Assembly: GCA_027007005.1 (NCBI GenBank)
Contig: JALTFO010000009.1
Coordinates: forward strand, 1-35,527
Direction: 5' to 3'
DNA from: Candidatus Bipolaricaulota bacterium
Lineage (GTDB): Bacteria > Bipolaricaulota > Bipolaricaulia > UBA7950 > UBA9294
DNA: 35,527 nt
Shown: positions 24,215 through 33,118 of the stretch, piece after piece
Layout of the letters: each line of letters opens with the position of its first letter
How positions within the stretch are numbered: position 1 is the first letter of the stretch
Program-made: the position numbers and the translations under genes
Notes under the pieces: model-generated
Seen by the model: the letters and a program-made list of their open reading frames with translations, nothing else
Databases searched by the model: none
Told to the model about the DNA's origin: nothing

Positions 24215-24498
24215 AAGGTGAGACAGTGGACAAAGCAAACACGGGCAGTCGCTGGAACACAGCGAATGGGACGATCACCATCGTCGATGATCTGTGCAAG
24301 GGGTGCGGTCTGTGCATCGAGTTCTGTCCGATACAGGTTTTAGGGAAATCAGAGCACTTCAATGAGAAGGGGTATCATTATCCGGAGATGCTTGAGCCGG
24401 AGAAGTGTGTAAACTGTGGTTACTGCCAGCTCCTCTGCCCCGATTTTGCCATCTGGAGCGAGCGTGACGATAAACAAGAAGGTGAGAGGGATGAGTAA
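24211..24498 (+). CDS. korD: 2-oxoglutarate:ferredoxin oxidoreductase delta (ferredoxin) subunit
   Basis: Ferredoxin-like chain of 95 residues with two [4Fe-4S] motifs, Cys29/32/35/39 (CKGCGLCIEFCP) and Cys66/69/72/76 (CVNCGYCQLLCP), spaced as in KorD/PorD. It carries electrons from the thiamine diphosphate site to free ferredoxin. The 4-nt overlap with frdA and 8-nt overlap with korA place it between the fumarate reductase and KOR genes. An internal ATG-like alternative start is GTG 24226. Confidence 0.92.
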   Translation: MKGETVDKANTGSRWNTANGTITIVDDLCKGCGLCIEFCPIQVLGKSEHFNEKGYHYPEMLEPEKCVNCGYCQLLCPDFAIWSERDDKQEGERDE

Positions 24499-25636
24499 CA
24501 AGGATATCCTGGCTGGGGAGTACTTCCTAAACGGAGACGTTGCCTGCGCCGAGGGGGCGATAGCCGCTGGTTGTCGGCTGTTCGCCGGCTACCCGATCAC
24601 CCCGCAATCGGAGATCACCGAAAGGATGGCGCTCCGGCTACCCATAATCGGTGGCTATTTCCTCCAGATGGAGGATGAGCTGGCATCGATCGCTGCCATC
24701 CTTGGCGGAGCATGGGGAGGGATGAAGGCGATGACAGCTACCTCCGGCCCTGGATTCTCTCTGATGATGGAGAACCTCGGTCTGGGGATCATGACCGAGA
24801 CCCCATGCGTAGTCGTAGATGTACAGCGCGGTGGGCCAAGCACCGGCCTTCCGACCGCCACCTCGCAGGGAGACATGATGCAGGCGCGCTGGGGGACGCA
24901 CGGTGACCACGAGATCATCGCCTTTGCGCCCGCCTCGCCGCAGGAGATGTTCGACCAGACAGTGAAGGCGTTCAATCTGTCGGAGCACTTCCGACAACCA
25001 GTGCTGATCATGGCCGACGAGGTGGTGGGGCACATGATGGAGCGGGTGACTATCGACCCAGACAAGATCGAGATCTACCCGCGGCGCAAGCCGAGTGTTC
25101 CCTATGACAGGTTCTTACCGTATAAGGGTGGCGCCGACCTCGTCCCGGAGATGGCCTGCGCTGGAGATGGATATCGGATACATGTGACTGGCCTGACCCA
25201 CGACGAGCACGGCTATCCGGACCTGACGGTGGAGAGCCAGAAGAAGCTGATGGAGCGATTGATGAACAAGATCCGGTTGAACGCTGATGAGATAATCGAG
25301 GTAGAGGAAGAGAACACACGCGGTGCGGATGTCGTCCTCGTCACGTACGGGATCGCTGCACGCACATCGCTGCGGGCGATAGAACTGGCGGCGGAGAAAG
25401 GGATCAAGGTGGGGATGCTGCGGTTGATCACGGTGTGGCCGTTCCCAGCAAAGGAGGTGCGCGCGATCGCCGGTGAGGTGAAGGGGATCATCGTCCCGGA
25501 ACTGAACTTGGGCCAGATGGTGCGCGAAGTGGAGCGAGCTGTCGCTGGAAAGTGCCCGGTGCGCCTTGTTCCCCACGCTGGCGGCGGCTTACACCGGCCG
25601 GAAGACATCCTCGCAGCAATCGAGGAGGTGGCATAG
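24491..25636 (+). CDS. korA: 2-oxoglutarate:ferredoxin oxidoreductase alpha subunit
   Basis: The 381 residues contain the 2-oxoacid oxidoreductase signature GDVACAEGAIAAGCRLFAGY with YPITPQSEI, then MEDELASIAAILGGAWGGMK, TATSGPGFSLM and QRGGPSTGLPT. They match the KorA arrangement in which the gamma domain is separate (korC). The C-terminal transketolase-like domain (VVLVTYGIAARTSLRA) follows near residue 270. The start at ATG 24491 has GGTGAGAGG upstream and overlaps korD by 8 nt. korB starts on the next base after the stop. Confidence 0.94.
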   Translation: MSNKDILAGEYFLNGDVACAEGAIAAGCRLFAGYPITPQSEITERMALRLPIIGGYFLQMEDELASIAAILGGAWGGMKAMTATSGPGFSLMMENLGLGIMTETPCVVVDVQRGGPSTGLPTATSQGDMMQARWGTHGDHEIIAFAPASPQEMFDQTVKAFNLSEHFRQPVLIMADEVVGHMMERVTIDPDKIEIYPRRKPSVPYDRFLPYKGGADLVPEMACAGDGYRIHVTGLTHDEHGYPDLTVESQKKLMERLMNKIRLNADEIIEVEEENTRGADVVLVTYGIAARTSLRAIELAAEKGIKVGMLRLITVWPFPAKEVRAIAGEVKGIIVPELNLGQMVREVERAVAGKCPVRLVPHAGGGLHRPEDILAAIEEVA

Positions 25637-26521
25637 ATGAGACACGTTATGACCAAGCCCGTACCAGAGATGGTACAGGATGCCCATCATCCGCTGGAGC
25701 ACTACTTCAGAAGCGAGCGTCTACCGCACATCTGGTGCCCGGGATGCGGCCTGGGGACGTCTATGTCCTGCTTGGCAGCGGCGTTTGGCCACCTCAAGCT
25801 TGATGTAGATGATGTTTCCGTCGTCTCGGGGATCGGTTGTTCTGGCCGGCTCGCCGGTTACATGCGCCCCGATTCCTACCACACCACGCATGGGCGAGCC
25901 CTCCCGTTTGCCACGGGCTTGCGAGTAGCACTGGAGAAGACCAAGCCCGGCCACAAGGTGGTCGTGTTCAGCGGAGACGGAGACTTGTTCTCCATCGGAG
26001 GGAACCACTTCATCCATGCCGCGCGCCGAAACATCGACCTAAGTGTGTTCTGCGTCAACAATTTCAACTACGGGATGACCGGTGGACAGGTTGGACCGAC
26101 AACGCCTCTCGGATCAAAGGGGACGACGGCCCCCTACGGGATGTTCGAGCACCCGTTCAACCTCCCCTACCTTGCTGCCTCGTCCGGCGCCCCCTACGTT
26201 GCGCGGTGGACGACGCTGCACGTGCATCGTCTCCAGCAGGCGATGGAAGAGGCAATCCAGAAGCGTGGGTTCACCTTTGTGGAGATTATCGCTCCATGTC
26301 CGACTAACTACGGTCGCAAGAATGGGCTCCCTACCGGCCTCGACGAGATGCGCTACTACAGCGAGAAGGCAGTGATCGAGAACTTCGCCGATCCGAAGGA
26401 CGCAGACATCATCCCGGGCAAGGAATTCATCGTTGGTACGTTCGTAAACGAGGACAAGCCCGACTACCTGGAGATCTACGATAAATTCGTACGTGATCAC
26501 TTTGGAGGCAAAGAGAAGTGA
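25637..26521 (+). CDS. korB: 2-oxoglutarate:ferredoxin oxidoreductase beta subunit
   Basis: Thiamine diphosphate-binding chain of 294 residues. WCPGCGLGTSMSC carries cluster/TPP-side Cys residues. The TPP-Mg motif runs GDGDLFSIGGNHF to NNFNYGMTGGQ (GDG...N type), and TTPLGSKGTTAPYG is typical of KorB. It decarboxylates 2-oxoglutarate to succinyl-CoA with reduction of ferredoxin, or carboxylates succinyl-CoA in the reverse direction. Start and stop abut korA and overlap fumA by 4 nt. Confidence 0.94.
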   Translation: MRHVMTKPVPEMVQDAHHPLEHYFRSERLPHIWCPGCGLGTSMSCLAAAFGHLKLDVDDVSVVSGIGCSGRLAGYMRPDSYHTTHGRALPFATGLRVALEKTKPGHKVVVFSGDGDLFSIGGNHFIHAARRNIDLSVFCVNNFNYGMTGGQVGPTTPLGSKGTTAPYGMFEHPFNLPYLAASSGAPYVARWTTLHVHRLQQAMEEAIQKRGFTFVEIIAPCPTNYGRKNGLPTGLDEMRYYSEKAVIENFADPKDADIIPGKEFIVGTFVNEDKPDYLEIYDKFVRDHFGGKEK

Positions 26522-27378
26522 GCAGCGATGAGGTGATCGAGCACCTAGTCTCCGCGATCCGTCAGGCGGAGACGGTCCTTCCCCAGGACGTGGTCAGCGC
26601 CCTGAAACAGGCAAAGGAAGTGGAGAGCGGTGCTGCGCGTGTGCAGCTTGAGGCGATGTTGAAGAACGCCGATGCAGCGCGCGATGGGTCGATACCGATG
26701 TGCCAAGACACGGGTATTCAGAGCTTCATAGTGCGTGCCGGTGCCAAATTCCCGGGCCTCTCTGCACTGCGTTCACAGATCATCGCTGCCGTGCGGCGCG
26801 CTACATCCGAGGTGCCCCTGCGGCCGAACACGGTCCATCCGTTCACCGGGGACAATCCCGGCGACAACGTTGGCGAGCACATTCCCTATATCAGTTGGGA
26901 GATCGTTGATGGCGATAGCTGTGCGATCGACCTTTTGCCCAAAGGCGGTGGGAGCGAGAACTGCGCTGCACTGGGGATGCTCCCGCCCGGAGTGGGGATC
27001 AATGGAGTCAAGCGGTTCATCGTCGATCATGTGGTCGGCTGCGGTGGGAAACCGTGCCCGCCGGGGATCGTGGGCGTGGGGATCGGTGGAGGTGCCGATC
27101 TATCACTCAAGCTCGGCAAGCTGTCGCTGTTGCGCCCGGTCGGCTCCCGCCATCCTGAGGGGAAGATTGCGGCTTTAGAAGAGGAGCTGCGCGATCTGAT
27201 CAACGCTAGCGGGATCGGGCCGATGGGTTTGGGAGGAAGAACGACCTGCCTTGATGTGCACATTGAGTACGCGCATAGACACCCCGCCTCCCTTCCTGTG
27301 GGGATCGTCTATCAGTGTTGGAGCGATCGGCGAGCGCGGGTGACGATCGATGCTAGTGGAAAGATCGAGGTGACCTAG
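26518..27378 (+). CDS. fumA: Class I fumarase alpha subunit (split form)
   Basis: Oxygen-sensitive [4Fe-4S] fumarate hydratase, N-terminal (TtdA-like) chain of 286 residues. Three cluster Cys are seen in PMCQDTG, GSENCAAL and VVGCGGKPCPPGIVGVG; RPNTVHPFTGDNPGDNVG is also typical. The GTG start at 26518 overlaps korB (GTGA). It converts fumarate to malate together with the beta chain; L-tartrate dehydratase is the usual alternative for this family, but the neighbours favour fumarase. Confidence 0.92.
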   Translation: MSSDEVIEHLVSAIRQAETVLPQDVVSALKQAKEVESGAARVQLEAMLKNADAARDGSIPMCQDTGIQSFIVRAGAKFPGLSALRSQIIAAVRRATSEVPLRPNTVHPFTGDNPGDNVGEHIPYISWEIVDGDSCAIDLLPKGGGSENCAALGMLPPGVGINGVKRFIVDHVVGCGGKPCPPGIVGVGIGGGADLSLKLGKLSLLRPVGSRHPEGKIAALEEELRDLINASGIGPMGLGGRTTCLDVHIEYAHRHPASLPVGIVYQCWSDRRARVTIDASGKIEVT

Positions 27379-27969
27379 ATGGAACGTATACTCACTACAC
27401 CGATCTCGGAATCAGAGGCGCGTGACCTGCATGTGGGGGATGTGATATACATTACCGGCACGATCTTCACCGCGCGCGATGAAGCTCACCTGATGATGCT
27501 GGAAAAGGGAGAACCGTTTCCCGTAGATGGCCTAGCCGTTTACCACTGTGGCCCAGTCGTGCAAAAAAAGGATGGAAGGTGGAGGATCGTCTCTGCAGGG
27601 CCGACGACGTCGGCGCGGATGGAGATCTTCGAGGATCGCTTCCTGGAGAAGTTCCCGGTGAGGGTTATCATCGGCAAGGGGGGGATGGGCGAGAAGACAC
27701 TTGCTGCCCTCCACAAGGTAGGCGCGGTCTACACCCACTACACCGGCGGAGCGGGGGCACTCGCCGCGCGGGCGATCAGTGAGGTCAGCGATGTCCATTG
27801 GCTCGACAAGCTGGGGATGCCCGAGGCAGTGTGGGTCCTCTCCGTTGAAAAGTTCGGCCCGCTCACAGTGGCGATGGACTCTCACAGCGAGAGCCTGTAT
27901 AACACTGTAGGCAAGACGGTGAGCGAGAACATGAAAACGATCCATGACAGAATTGAAAGGAGCAAATGA
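27379..27969 (+). CDS. fumB: Class I fumarase beta subunit (split form)
   Basis: C-terminal (TtdB-like) chain of 196 residues, beginning directly after the alpha stop. It has LHVGDVIYITGTIFTARDEAH, VYHCGPVV, AGPTTSARM, IIGKGGMG and GAVYTHYTGGAGALAARAI, all standard for the beta domain. It overlaps the malic enzyme gene by 4 nt, consistent with malate being handed to that enzyme. Confidence 0.93.
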   Translation: MERILTTPISESEARDLHVGDVIYITGTIFTARDEAHLMMLEKGEPFPVDGLAVYHCGPVVQKKDGRWRIVSAGPTTSARMEIFEDRFLEKFPVRVIIGKGGMGEKTLAALHKVGAVYTHYTGGAGALAARAISEVSDVHWLDKLGMPEAVWVLSVEKFGPLTVAMDSHSESLYNTVGKTVSENMKTIHDRIERSK

Positions 27970-29327
27970 TGGGCGAGGAGAAACTGAGCGTAGAAGAGAT
28001 GAAGCGGCGGGCGGAGATCCCCGCCAAGAAGGCACCAGGGTGGCATGCGTTCTACCGTGGGAAGATAGAGACGACGCTCAAGTGTGCCGTCACTGATGTG
28101 AGCGACTTCGGGATCTGGTACACCCCAGGCGTGGCTGCCCCGTGCAGGGAGATCGAGGCCGATCAGAGCAAGGTGTTCGACTACACGAACAAGGCAAATA
28201 CAGTTGCCGTTGTCTCAGACGGGTCGCGCGTCCTCGGGTTGGGGAACATTGGGCCGCACGCTGGCCTTCCGGTGATGGAGGGGAAGGCACTCCTGTTCAA
28301 GTACCTTGGCGGAGTGGGGGCGTTCCCGATCATGCTCGATACTCAGGACCCAGAGGAGATCATCCAGGCGGTGAAGTGGATTGCCCCCGCATTCGGTGGG
28401 GTGAACCTAGAGGACTTTGCCAATCCGAAGTGCTTCTACATCCTCGATCGCCTGAGGGAGGAGCTCGACATCCCTGTCTGGCACGACGATCAGCAGGGGA
28501 CAGCGTCGATCACCCTTGCTGGGTTGATCAACGCCCTCAAGGTTGTCGGAAAGGACATAAACAAGATCACCTACTGCGTCATCGGGACCGGTTCGGCGAA
28601 CGTCGCCTTCGTGCGCATCCTCCTCTCCGCCGGTGTCCCTGCCGGTAACGTGATCATGGTCGATAGCAAAGGAATCTTACATCCTGGTCGCGAGGACCTG
28701 GAGAAGAATCAGGACAAGAACCCCTACAAGTGGCACTACGCCCAGGTGACGAACGCCGAGCATCGTACCGGTGACATGGCAGATGCCATAGCGGGAAGCG
28801 ACGTACTGATCGCTGCCTCTAAGCCTGGCCCAGGGACAATTAAGCAAGAATGGCTACAGGCGATGAACAAGGACGCCATTGCGTTCATTATGGCTAATCC
28901 AACACCGGAGATCTGGCCGTGGGAGGCAAAGGAGGCCGGGGTGCGCATCGTCGGCACGGGAAGGTCCGACTTCCCAAACCAGGTCAACAACTCGATCGGC
29001 TTTCCCGGGATCTTCCGCGGTACGCTTGACGTCTTTGCCAAGACGATCACCGACGAGATGGCAATCGCCGCCGCGCACGCTATAGCGGAGACGGCGGAGA
29101 AGAAGGGAATAAACGACAATTACATCGTCCCTACGATGATGGAAACTGAAGTGTTCGTAAACGAGGCGGTCGCCGTGGGTCTGAAGGCGATCGAACAGGG
29201 GATCGCGCGGCGTATCCTTACCGAAGACGAACTGCGCAACGAAGCCGAGACGAAGATCCGCCACGCACAAGCCGAGACGAAGATCTTAATGGACGCAGGA
29301 CACATCCCTCCTCCACCGAGCGATTGA
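27966..29327 (+). CDS. maeB: Malic enzyme (NAD(P)-dependent, decarboxylating)
   Basis: Interconverts malate and pyruvate plus CO2. The 453 residues show [38 protein letters not shown] split over two blocks (substrate and nucleotide binding), [17 protein letters not shown] with the metal-binding Asp pair, and a Rossmann motif [15 protein letters not shown]. The size fits the short bacterial type without the phosphotransacetylase-like tail. Cofactor choice cannot be read with certainty. It ends the operon and, with fumarase, closes the route between succinate and pyruvate. Starts at ATG 27966 or 27969 are both served by AAGGAG. Confidence 0.93.
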   Translation: MMGEEKLSVEEMKRRAEIPAKKAPGWHAFYRGKIETTLKCAVTDVSDFGIWYTPGVAAPCREIEADQSKVFDYTNKANTVAVVSDGSRVLGLGNIGPHAGLPVMEGKALLFKYLGGVGAFPIMLDTQDPEEIIQAVKWIAPAFGGVNLEDFANPKCFYILDRLREELDIPVWHDDQQGTASITLAGLINALKVVGKDINKITYCVIGTGSANVAFVRILLSAGVPAGNVIMVDSKGILHPGREDLEKNQDKNPYKWHYAQVTNAEHRTGDMADAIAGSDVLIAASKPGPGTIKQEWLQAMNKDAIAFIMANPTPEIWPWEAKEAGVRIVGTGRSDFPNQVNNSIGFPGIFRGTLDVFAKTITDEMAIAAAHAIAETAEKKGINDNYIVPTMMETEVFVNEAVAVGLKAIEQGIARRILTEDELRNEAETKIRHAQAETKILMDAGHIPPPPSD

Positions 29328-29352
29328 GGCAAAGAGGAAACATACAAACATG

Positions 29353-29388
29353 AAAGCCGGCCCATTTGTGAGCCGGCTTTTGTTTTTT
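29353..29388 (+). terminator. Rho-independent terminator of the kor-hdr-frd operon
   Basis: A 9-bp stem (AAAGCCGGC 29353-29361 with GCCGGCTTT 29372-29380) with a 10-nt loop is followed by TTTTGTTTTTT. It lies 26 nt after the malic enzyme stop. Confidence 0.92.
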
Positions 29389-29589
29389 CGCAAAGCCTCT
29401 CATGTAGATATCACCAGCTCTATGAGGCTACAAAGACATATATCGGTGGAAGATGGCGCGTTGTGAAAACATATGTATTCGCGGTCACTTTGTTCCATTG
29501 TCCTCATAGAAATCCTAGAATCTCAGGTATTCTTTTTACATAAGAACTTTCTTAATCGTTAAGCATTGCTTATAACATGTGTTGCAGGG
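29389..29589. other. AT-rich gap between converging operons
   Basis: No gene is seen. Two short inverted repeats, CTTAATCGTTAAG and AAGCATTGCTT (about 29550-29572), overlap; neither has the GC-rich stem of a terminator, so the end of the minus-strand helicase transcript is not defined. Confidence 0.4.
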
Positions 29590-31629
29590 TTACTTCTCCC
29601 ACATGCCTCTGATTCTGTTTGCGATGTCCGTGCTAGCATCAATACCCATTGACACATCATCTCCTGGTTCGTACTCCAGGTGAACCTCATCGATACTCGC
29701 CATTACATCGTCTGTAAAGAAGCGACAGCGCTGGGCATAGGTGTGGCCGTCGGTGAGCGCGTACCACTTGAAGTAGTAGCGCAGCGGCCAAGTGATGTAC
29801 AGGAAGTCACGCGCCCTCGTGAGGGCGACGTAGGTCAATCGCAGTTCCTCTTCGATCTCATCCTGCGAGCCGGTGGACATGTCTGATGGAAGGAACCCAT
29901 CGGCGGCGTGGGTGAGGTAGACTACGTCCCATTCACAGCCCTTGGCAGAATGAATCGTCGATAGCACCAGCCAGTCTTCATCTCGGCGTGGCGTGCCGGC
30001 TAGATCACTCGTTGATGTAGGAGGGTCGAGTTGCAGGTCGGCGAGGAAATCCTGCCTCGACTTGTACCCTGCTGCGATCTGCTCCAGGCTGATCAGATCT
30101 CGCGTGCGCGCTGTCGGATTCTCGTAGAGTTCGTTTAGCAGCGGATCGTAGAACTTTCTGATTCGCTCAATCTGCAACGCCGGGTTGAGATCCCCATCCA
30201 CAATATCGTCCATGACGCTGGCAAGCGCAGCTAGCGCTTCTCTCGCTGCCGGCCTGACGTGAAACGACCGTATCGCTCTGGGATCGTTTCCCTCTTTGGC
30301 GATGTGCTTCACGGCACGCGCCGCGGTTCCAGGACCGATTCCAGCGATTAGTTGCAGCGCTCGAAACCAAGCCATCTCATCGCGTGGGTTCTCCACGATG
30401 CGCAGGAAAGAGACGAGGTCTTTCACGTGTGATGCTTCGAGAAACCTCAAACCACCGTACTTGTGATACGGGATGTTCCTGCGGGTAAGCTCGATCTCCA
30501 GGGAATCTGAGAGGTGCCCCGCGCGAAAGAGGACTGCTTGCTTTCGTAACGGGATCCCTTGCTCATAGTGGCTGAGAACTCGATCGATCACGTATTCATC
30601 CTGCTGCGTCTCATCCTTGCACGTGACGAGCTTCGGACGCTCGCCATCTTTACGCTGCGACCAGAGATTCTTGGTGTGCCGCTGCCTTGCTGCTGCGATG
30701 ACGAGGTTCGTTGTTTCTAGGATCGGGGAGACGGAACGGTAGTTCTGTTCAAGCTTGATGATGGTTGCACCATCAAACTGAGTTGGAAAGTCAAGGATGT
30801 TTCTCACCGTTGCCCCGCGGAAGGCGTAGATGCTCTGGGCGTCATCCCCCACCACCATGATGTTATCGTTTCCATGGCGCATCCCACGAAGAATACGTGC
30901 CTGGATCGGGTTTGTGTCCTGATACTCATCGACCAGTATGTGATCGAAGCGGGATGAGAGTTCTGAGGCTAAGCGATCGCTAGAGAGGATCTCCGCCCAG
31001 TAGAGGAGAAGATCGTCATAGTCGAGCACGTTGCGCTCCTGCTTGCGGGCCACATACTGGCTGAATATGCTGCGCAGCTCCTTCTCCCACATATCGCACC
31101 AGGGAAAGTACTTCTCCAGCACGTCATGAAGTGGCATCGATCCGTTGACGGTGCGCGAGTAGATGGCAAGGCATGTTCGCTTCCGAGGGAATCTCATCTC
31201 TTGGCTGTGCAGCCCCATCTCGTGGCGGATCATCCCGATCAGATCCTCCGCATCTCCCTGATCGAGGATGGTGAAGTCCTTGCTGATCCCGGCGGCGGTT
31301 GCGTAGATGCGCAGGAGCCTGTTTGCAGTGGCGTGAAACGTCCCGCCCCAGACACGCCCTGTAACAGGAGTGCCACGTTCCGCGATTCGCGAAGCGCGGT
31401 GCAACATCTCTTGAGCCGCGCGGCGGGTGAAAGTGAGGAGGAGTATCCTCCCCGGATTGACCCCGCGTGAGATAAGATAGGCGACACGGTAGGCGAGCGT
31501 CTTCGTCTTTCCCGTACCCGCACCGGCGACGACCAGCAGCGGGCCATCACTGTGTGTCACAGCGGCGCGTTGCTGCGGGTTCAACTCGTCAAGCCAGGAC
31601 GGTTCATTTGCGCTCTTGTTCATGCTCAT
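29590..31629 (-). CDS. uvrD: UvrD/Rep/PcrA family DNA helicase
   Basis: ATP-dependent 3'-5' helicase, 679 residues, likely in DNA repair or replication restart. All superfamily 1A motifs are seen: Q motif LNPQQRAAV, motif I GAGTGKT at residues 36-42, motif Ia LLTFTRRAAQEM, II ILVDEYQDTN, III VVGDDAQSIYAFRGA, IV NYRS, V STIHSAKGCEWDVV, and VI RLTYVALTRARDFLYI. It lacks the C-terminal extension of PcrA/UvrD that binds RNA polymerase or MutL. The first ATG (31629) and an ATG two codons later (31623) are both possible; no strong ribosome binding site is seen. It is transcribed divergently from the STAS/ATPase gene with 75 nt between. Confidence 0.93.
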   Translation of the reverse strand: MSMNKSANEPSWLDELNPQQRAAVTHSDGPLLVVAGAGTGKTKTLAYRVAYLISRGVNPGRILLLTFTRRAAQEMLHRASRIAERGTPVTGRVWGGTFHATANRLLRIYATAAGISKDFTILDQGDAEDLIGMIRHEMGLHSQEMRFPRKRTCLAIYSRTVNGSMPLHDVLEKYFPWCDMWEKELRSIFSQYVARKQERNVLDYDDLLLYWAEILSSDRLASELSSRFDHILVDEYQDTNPIQARILRGMRHGNDNIMVVGDDAQSIYAFRGATVRNILDFPTQFDGATIIKLEQNYRSVSPILETTNLVIAAARQRHTKNLWSQRKDGERPKLVTCKDETQQDEYVIDRVLSHYEQGIPLRKQAVLFRAGHLSDSLEIELTRRNIPYHKYGGLRFLEASHVKDLVSFLRIVENPRDEMAWFRALQLIAGIGPGTAARAVKHIAKEGNDPRAIRSFHVRPAAREALAALASVMDDIVDGDLNPALQIERIRKFYDPLLNELYENPTARTRDLISLEQIAAGYKSRQDFLADLQLDPPTSTSDLAGTPRRDEDWLVLSTIHSAKGCEWDVVYLTHAADGFLPSDMSTGSQDEIEEELRLTYVALTRARDFLYITWPLRYYFKWYALTDGHTYAQRCRFFTDDVMASIDEVHLEYEPGDDVSMGIDASTDIANRIRGMWEK

Positions 31630-31704
31630 AACATTAGTCGATTCTCAGTATGGAAGCCAGTAGCGGGTGGCGGTAAGCTCTGTGCGATTCAAGGAGGATG
31701 CTGT

Positions 31705-32553
31705 ATGACGAAGCTAACGGTGGACACGATCGATCAGGTGATCGAGGTGATCACATCAAAGGAATCGACGCGTCTTGATCTCGCGGGAGTCGACTTCATC
31801 GATCCCTACAGCCTTCTCCTCCTTGCTCTTTCACTTCGTCACAGGGAGAACCTCGAAAGGCCGCTTCATGTCAGATGGCCAATCAGGAAAGACGTGCAAG
31901 GTTGGATGCGTGCGATGGGGTTCTTCGCTGAGATCGATGATCAAAAACCCACGTTGCTCAGTACTTCATCCAGGTCACCGGCTCTGCAACCGATCACTCA
32001 CATCACTGGAGAAGATAGTGTATCACGTTTGGTGAATGCCTTCAACAGGCGCCTCCATGAACGCTATCCGCTCACCGATGAAGCGCGCAATGCCCTGGTG
32101 AAGATCATGTTTGAGCTGTTTCAGAACATTCCCCAACACAGCAATGCTACCGGAGAAGTCGCTGATCCGTACGGCCTGGCTGCGATGCAGGACTACTCTG
32201 GTTCCATCTTCCTCGCCGTAGCGGACGCCGGGATTGGCCTTGCTAGGAGCCTTTCTACGCGGGAGGGATTCGTCGATCCAAGCGATGCCAGTGCTCTTAA
32301 CCACATTGTCTACGATGGGATGAGTCGATTCTCTGATCCTGGACGCGGAGGCGAGCTGCGGAGGATCGCGCAACTGGTGCGCAAATGGGACGGGTTCCTC
32401 GCCATTCGCAGCGGAGAGGCTCTCCTGTATATGGACGCGGAGCGGGGTGATATCTACGATGCACCGTATTTCCCCGGTGTGCAGATTGGCCTACGCCTTC
32501 CCCAGCGAGTCTTTGGGATTGGGGCCGCGGTTGACAACGGGGCGTTTCTGTAG
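31705..32553 (+). CDS. STAS-like and GHKL ATPase fusion protein
   Basis: The 282 residues have two parts. Residues 1-90 resemble a STAS-like fold (STRLDLAGVDFIDPYSLLLL). Residues 120-250 are a histidine kinase-like ATPase domain, with the N box FELFQNIPQHSN, the G1 box VADAGIGLARSL and a G2-like GRGGELRRI. There is no sensor or phosphoacceptor domain, so it resembles anti-sigma-type or partner-switching ATPases. It is followed 4 nt later by a DUF4325-like protein; such pairs are known as conserved neighbours of undefined function. The start at ATG 31705 has a full AAGGAGG. The target is unknown. Confidence 0.75.
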   Translation: MTKLTVDTIDQVIEVITSKESTRLDLAGVDFIDPYSLLLLALSLRHRENLERPLHVRWPIRKDVQGWMRAMGFFAEIDDQKPTLLSTSSRSPALQPITHITGEDSVSRLVNAFNRRLHERYPLTDEARNALVKIMFELFQNIPQHSNATGEVADPYGLAAMQDYSGSIFLAVADAGIGLARSLSTREGFVDPSDASALNHIVYDGMSRFSDPGRGGELRRIAQLVRKWDGFLAIRSGEALLYMDAERGDIYDAPYFPGVQIGLRLPQRVFGIGAAVDNGAFL

Positions 32554-32559
32554 TTCAAT
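32531..32559 (+). promoter_or_regulatory. Possible internal promoter before the DUF4325-like gene
   Basis: TTGACA at 32531-32536, 17 nt, TTCAAT at 32554-32559. The predicted start falls at about 32566-32567, the second candidate ATG of the next gene, which would give a leaderless mRNA. No Shine-Dalgarno precedes either ATG. The -10 match is only partial. Confidence 0.3.
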
Positions 32560-33118
32560 GAACATAATGAATGAACAAACGTTTCCAATTGCTCCATTCG
32601 GCGTGCGCCTCGGGACGCGGTTAGAGGGAAAGGGGGCACGCGAGAAGCTCCTTGCAACGCTTTCATCGATCCCGGAGCCAGGGCGGCTTATCGTCTCGCT
32701 CGATGAGGTGGAGGTATTGAGCGGATCCTTTGCCGATGAGACGATTGCCCTCTCCTGTGCTCGCCTCGCCACGGGAGAGTATGGCGATCGTTACCTCATC
32801 GTGCGCTCACCGAGCCTAGAGATCGTCGAGGACCTTTCGCACAAACTCGAACGCCGACGCCTGGCGATGCTTTGTCTTATCGATGATCGGTGGGATGTGC
32901 TTGGCCAGCTCGCTGCGCCAATGCGGGAGACATTGGCATTGGTCATTAAGCACAAAGAGACGACAGCGAAGGAACTTGCGGGGATGCTCGGCATTCGTCA
33001 CAACGCCTGCCTGCACCGCGTGGGACGACTCGCAGATCTTCGTCTCATTCGGCGAGAAAAAATCGGTTTAGCCGGTCCATATCCGACTTATCGCTTATCT
33101 TCCATCATAAATCCTTGA
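32558..33118 (+). CDS. DUF4325-like (STAS-like) protein with C-terminal winged helix
   Basis: The 186-residue protein has an N-terminal segment RLIVSLDEVEVLSGSFADET, similar to the STAS-like DUF4325 core (SxSFADE). The C-terminal region from about residue 130 has the look of a winged helix (ETTAKELAGMLGIRHNACLH, then RVGRLADLRLIRREK). It could be a transcriptional regulator controlled by the ATPase encoded upstream. ATG 32558 and ATG 32567 are both possible starts. The end lies among the promoter bases of the next operon (TGA within TTGACG). Function is not established. Confidence 0.65.
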   Translation: MNIMNEQTFPIAPFGVRLGTRLEGKGAREKLLATLSSIPEPGRLIVSLDEVEVLSGSFADETIALSCARLATGEYGDRYLIVRSPSLEIVEDLSHKLERRRLAMLCLIDDRWDVLGQLAAPMRETLALVIKHKETTAKELAGMLGIRHNACLHRVGRLADLRLIRREKIGLAGPYPTYRLSSIINP

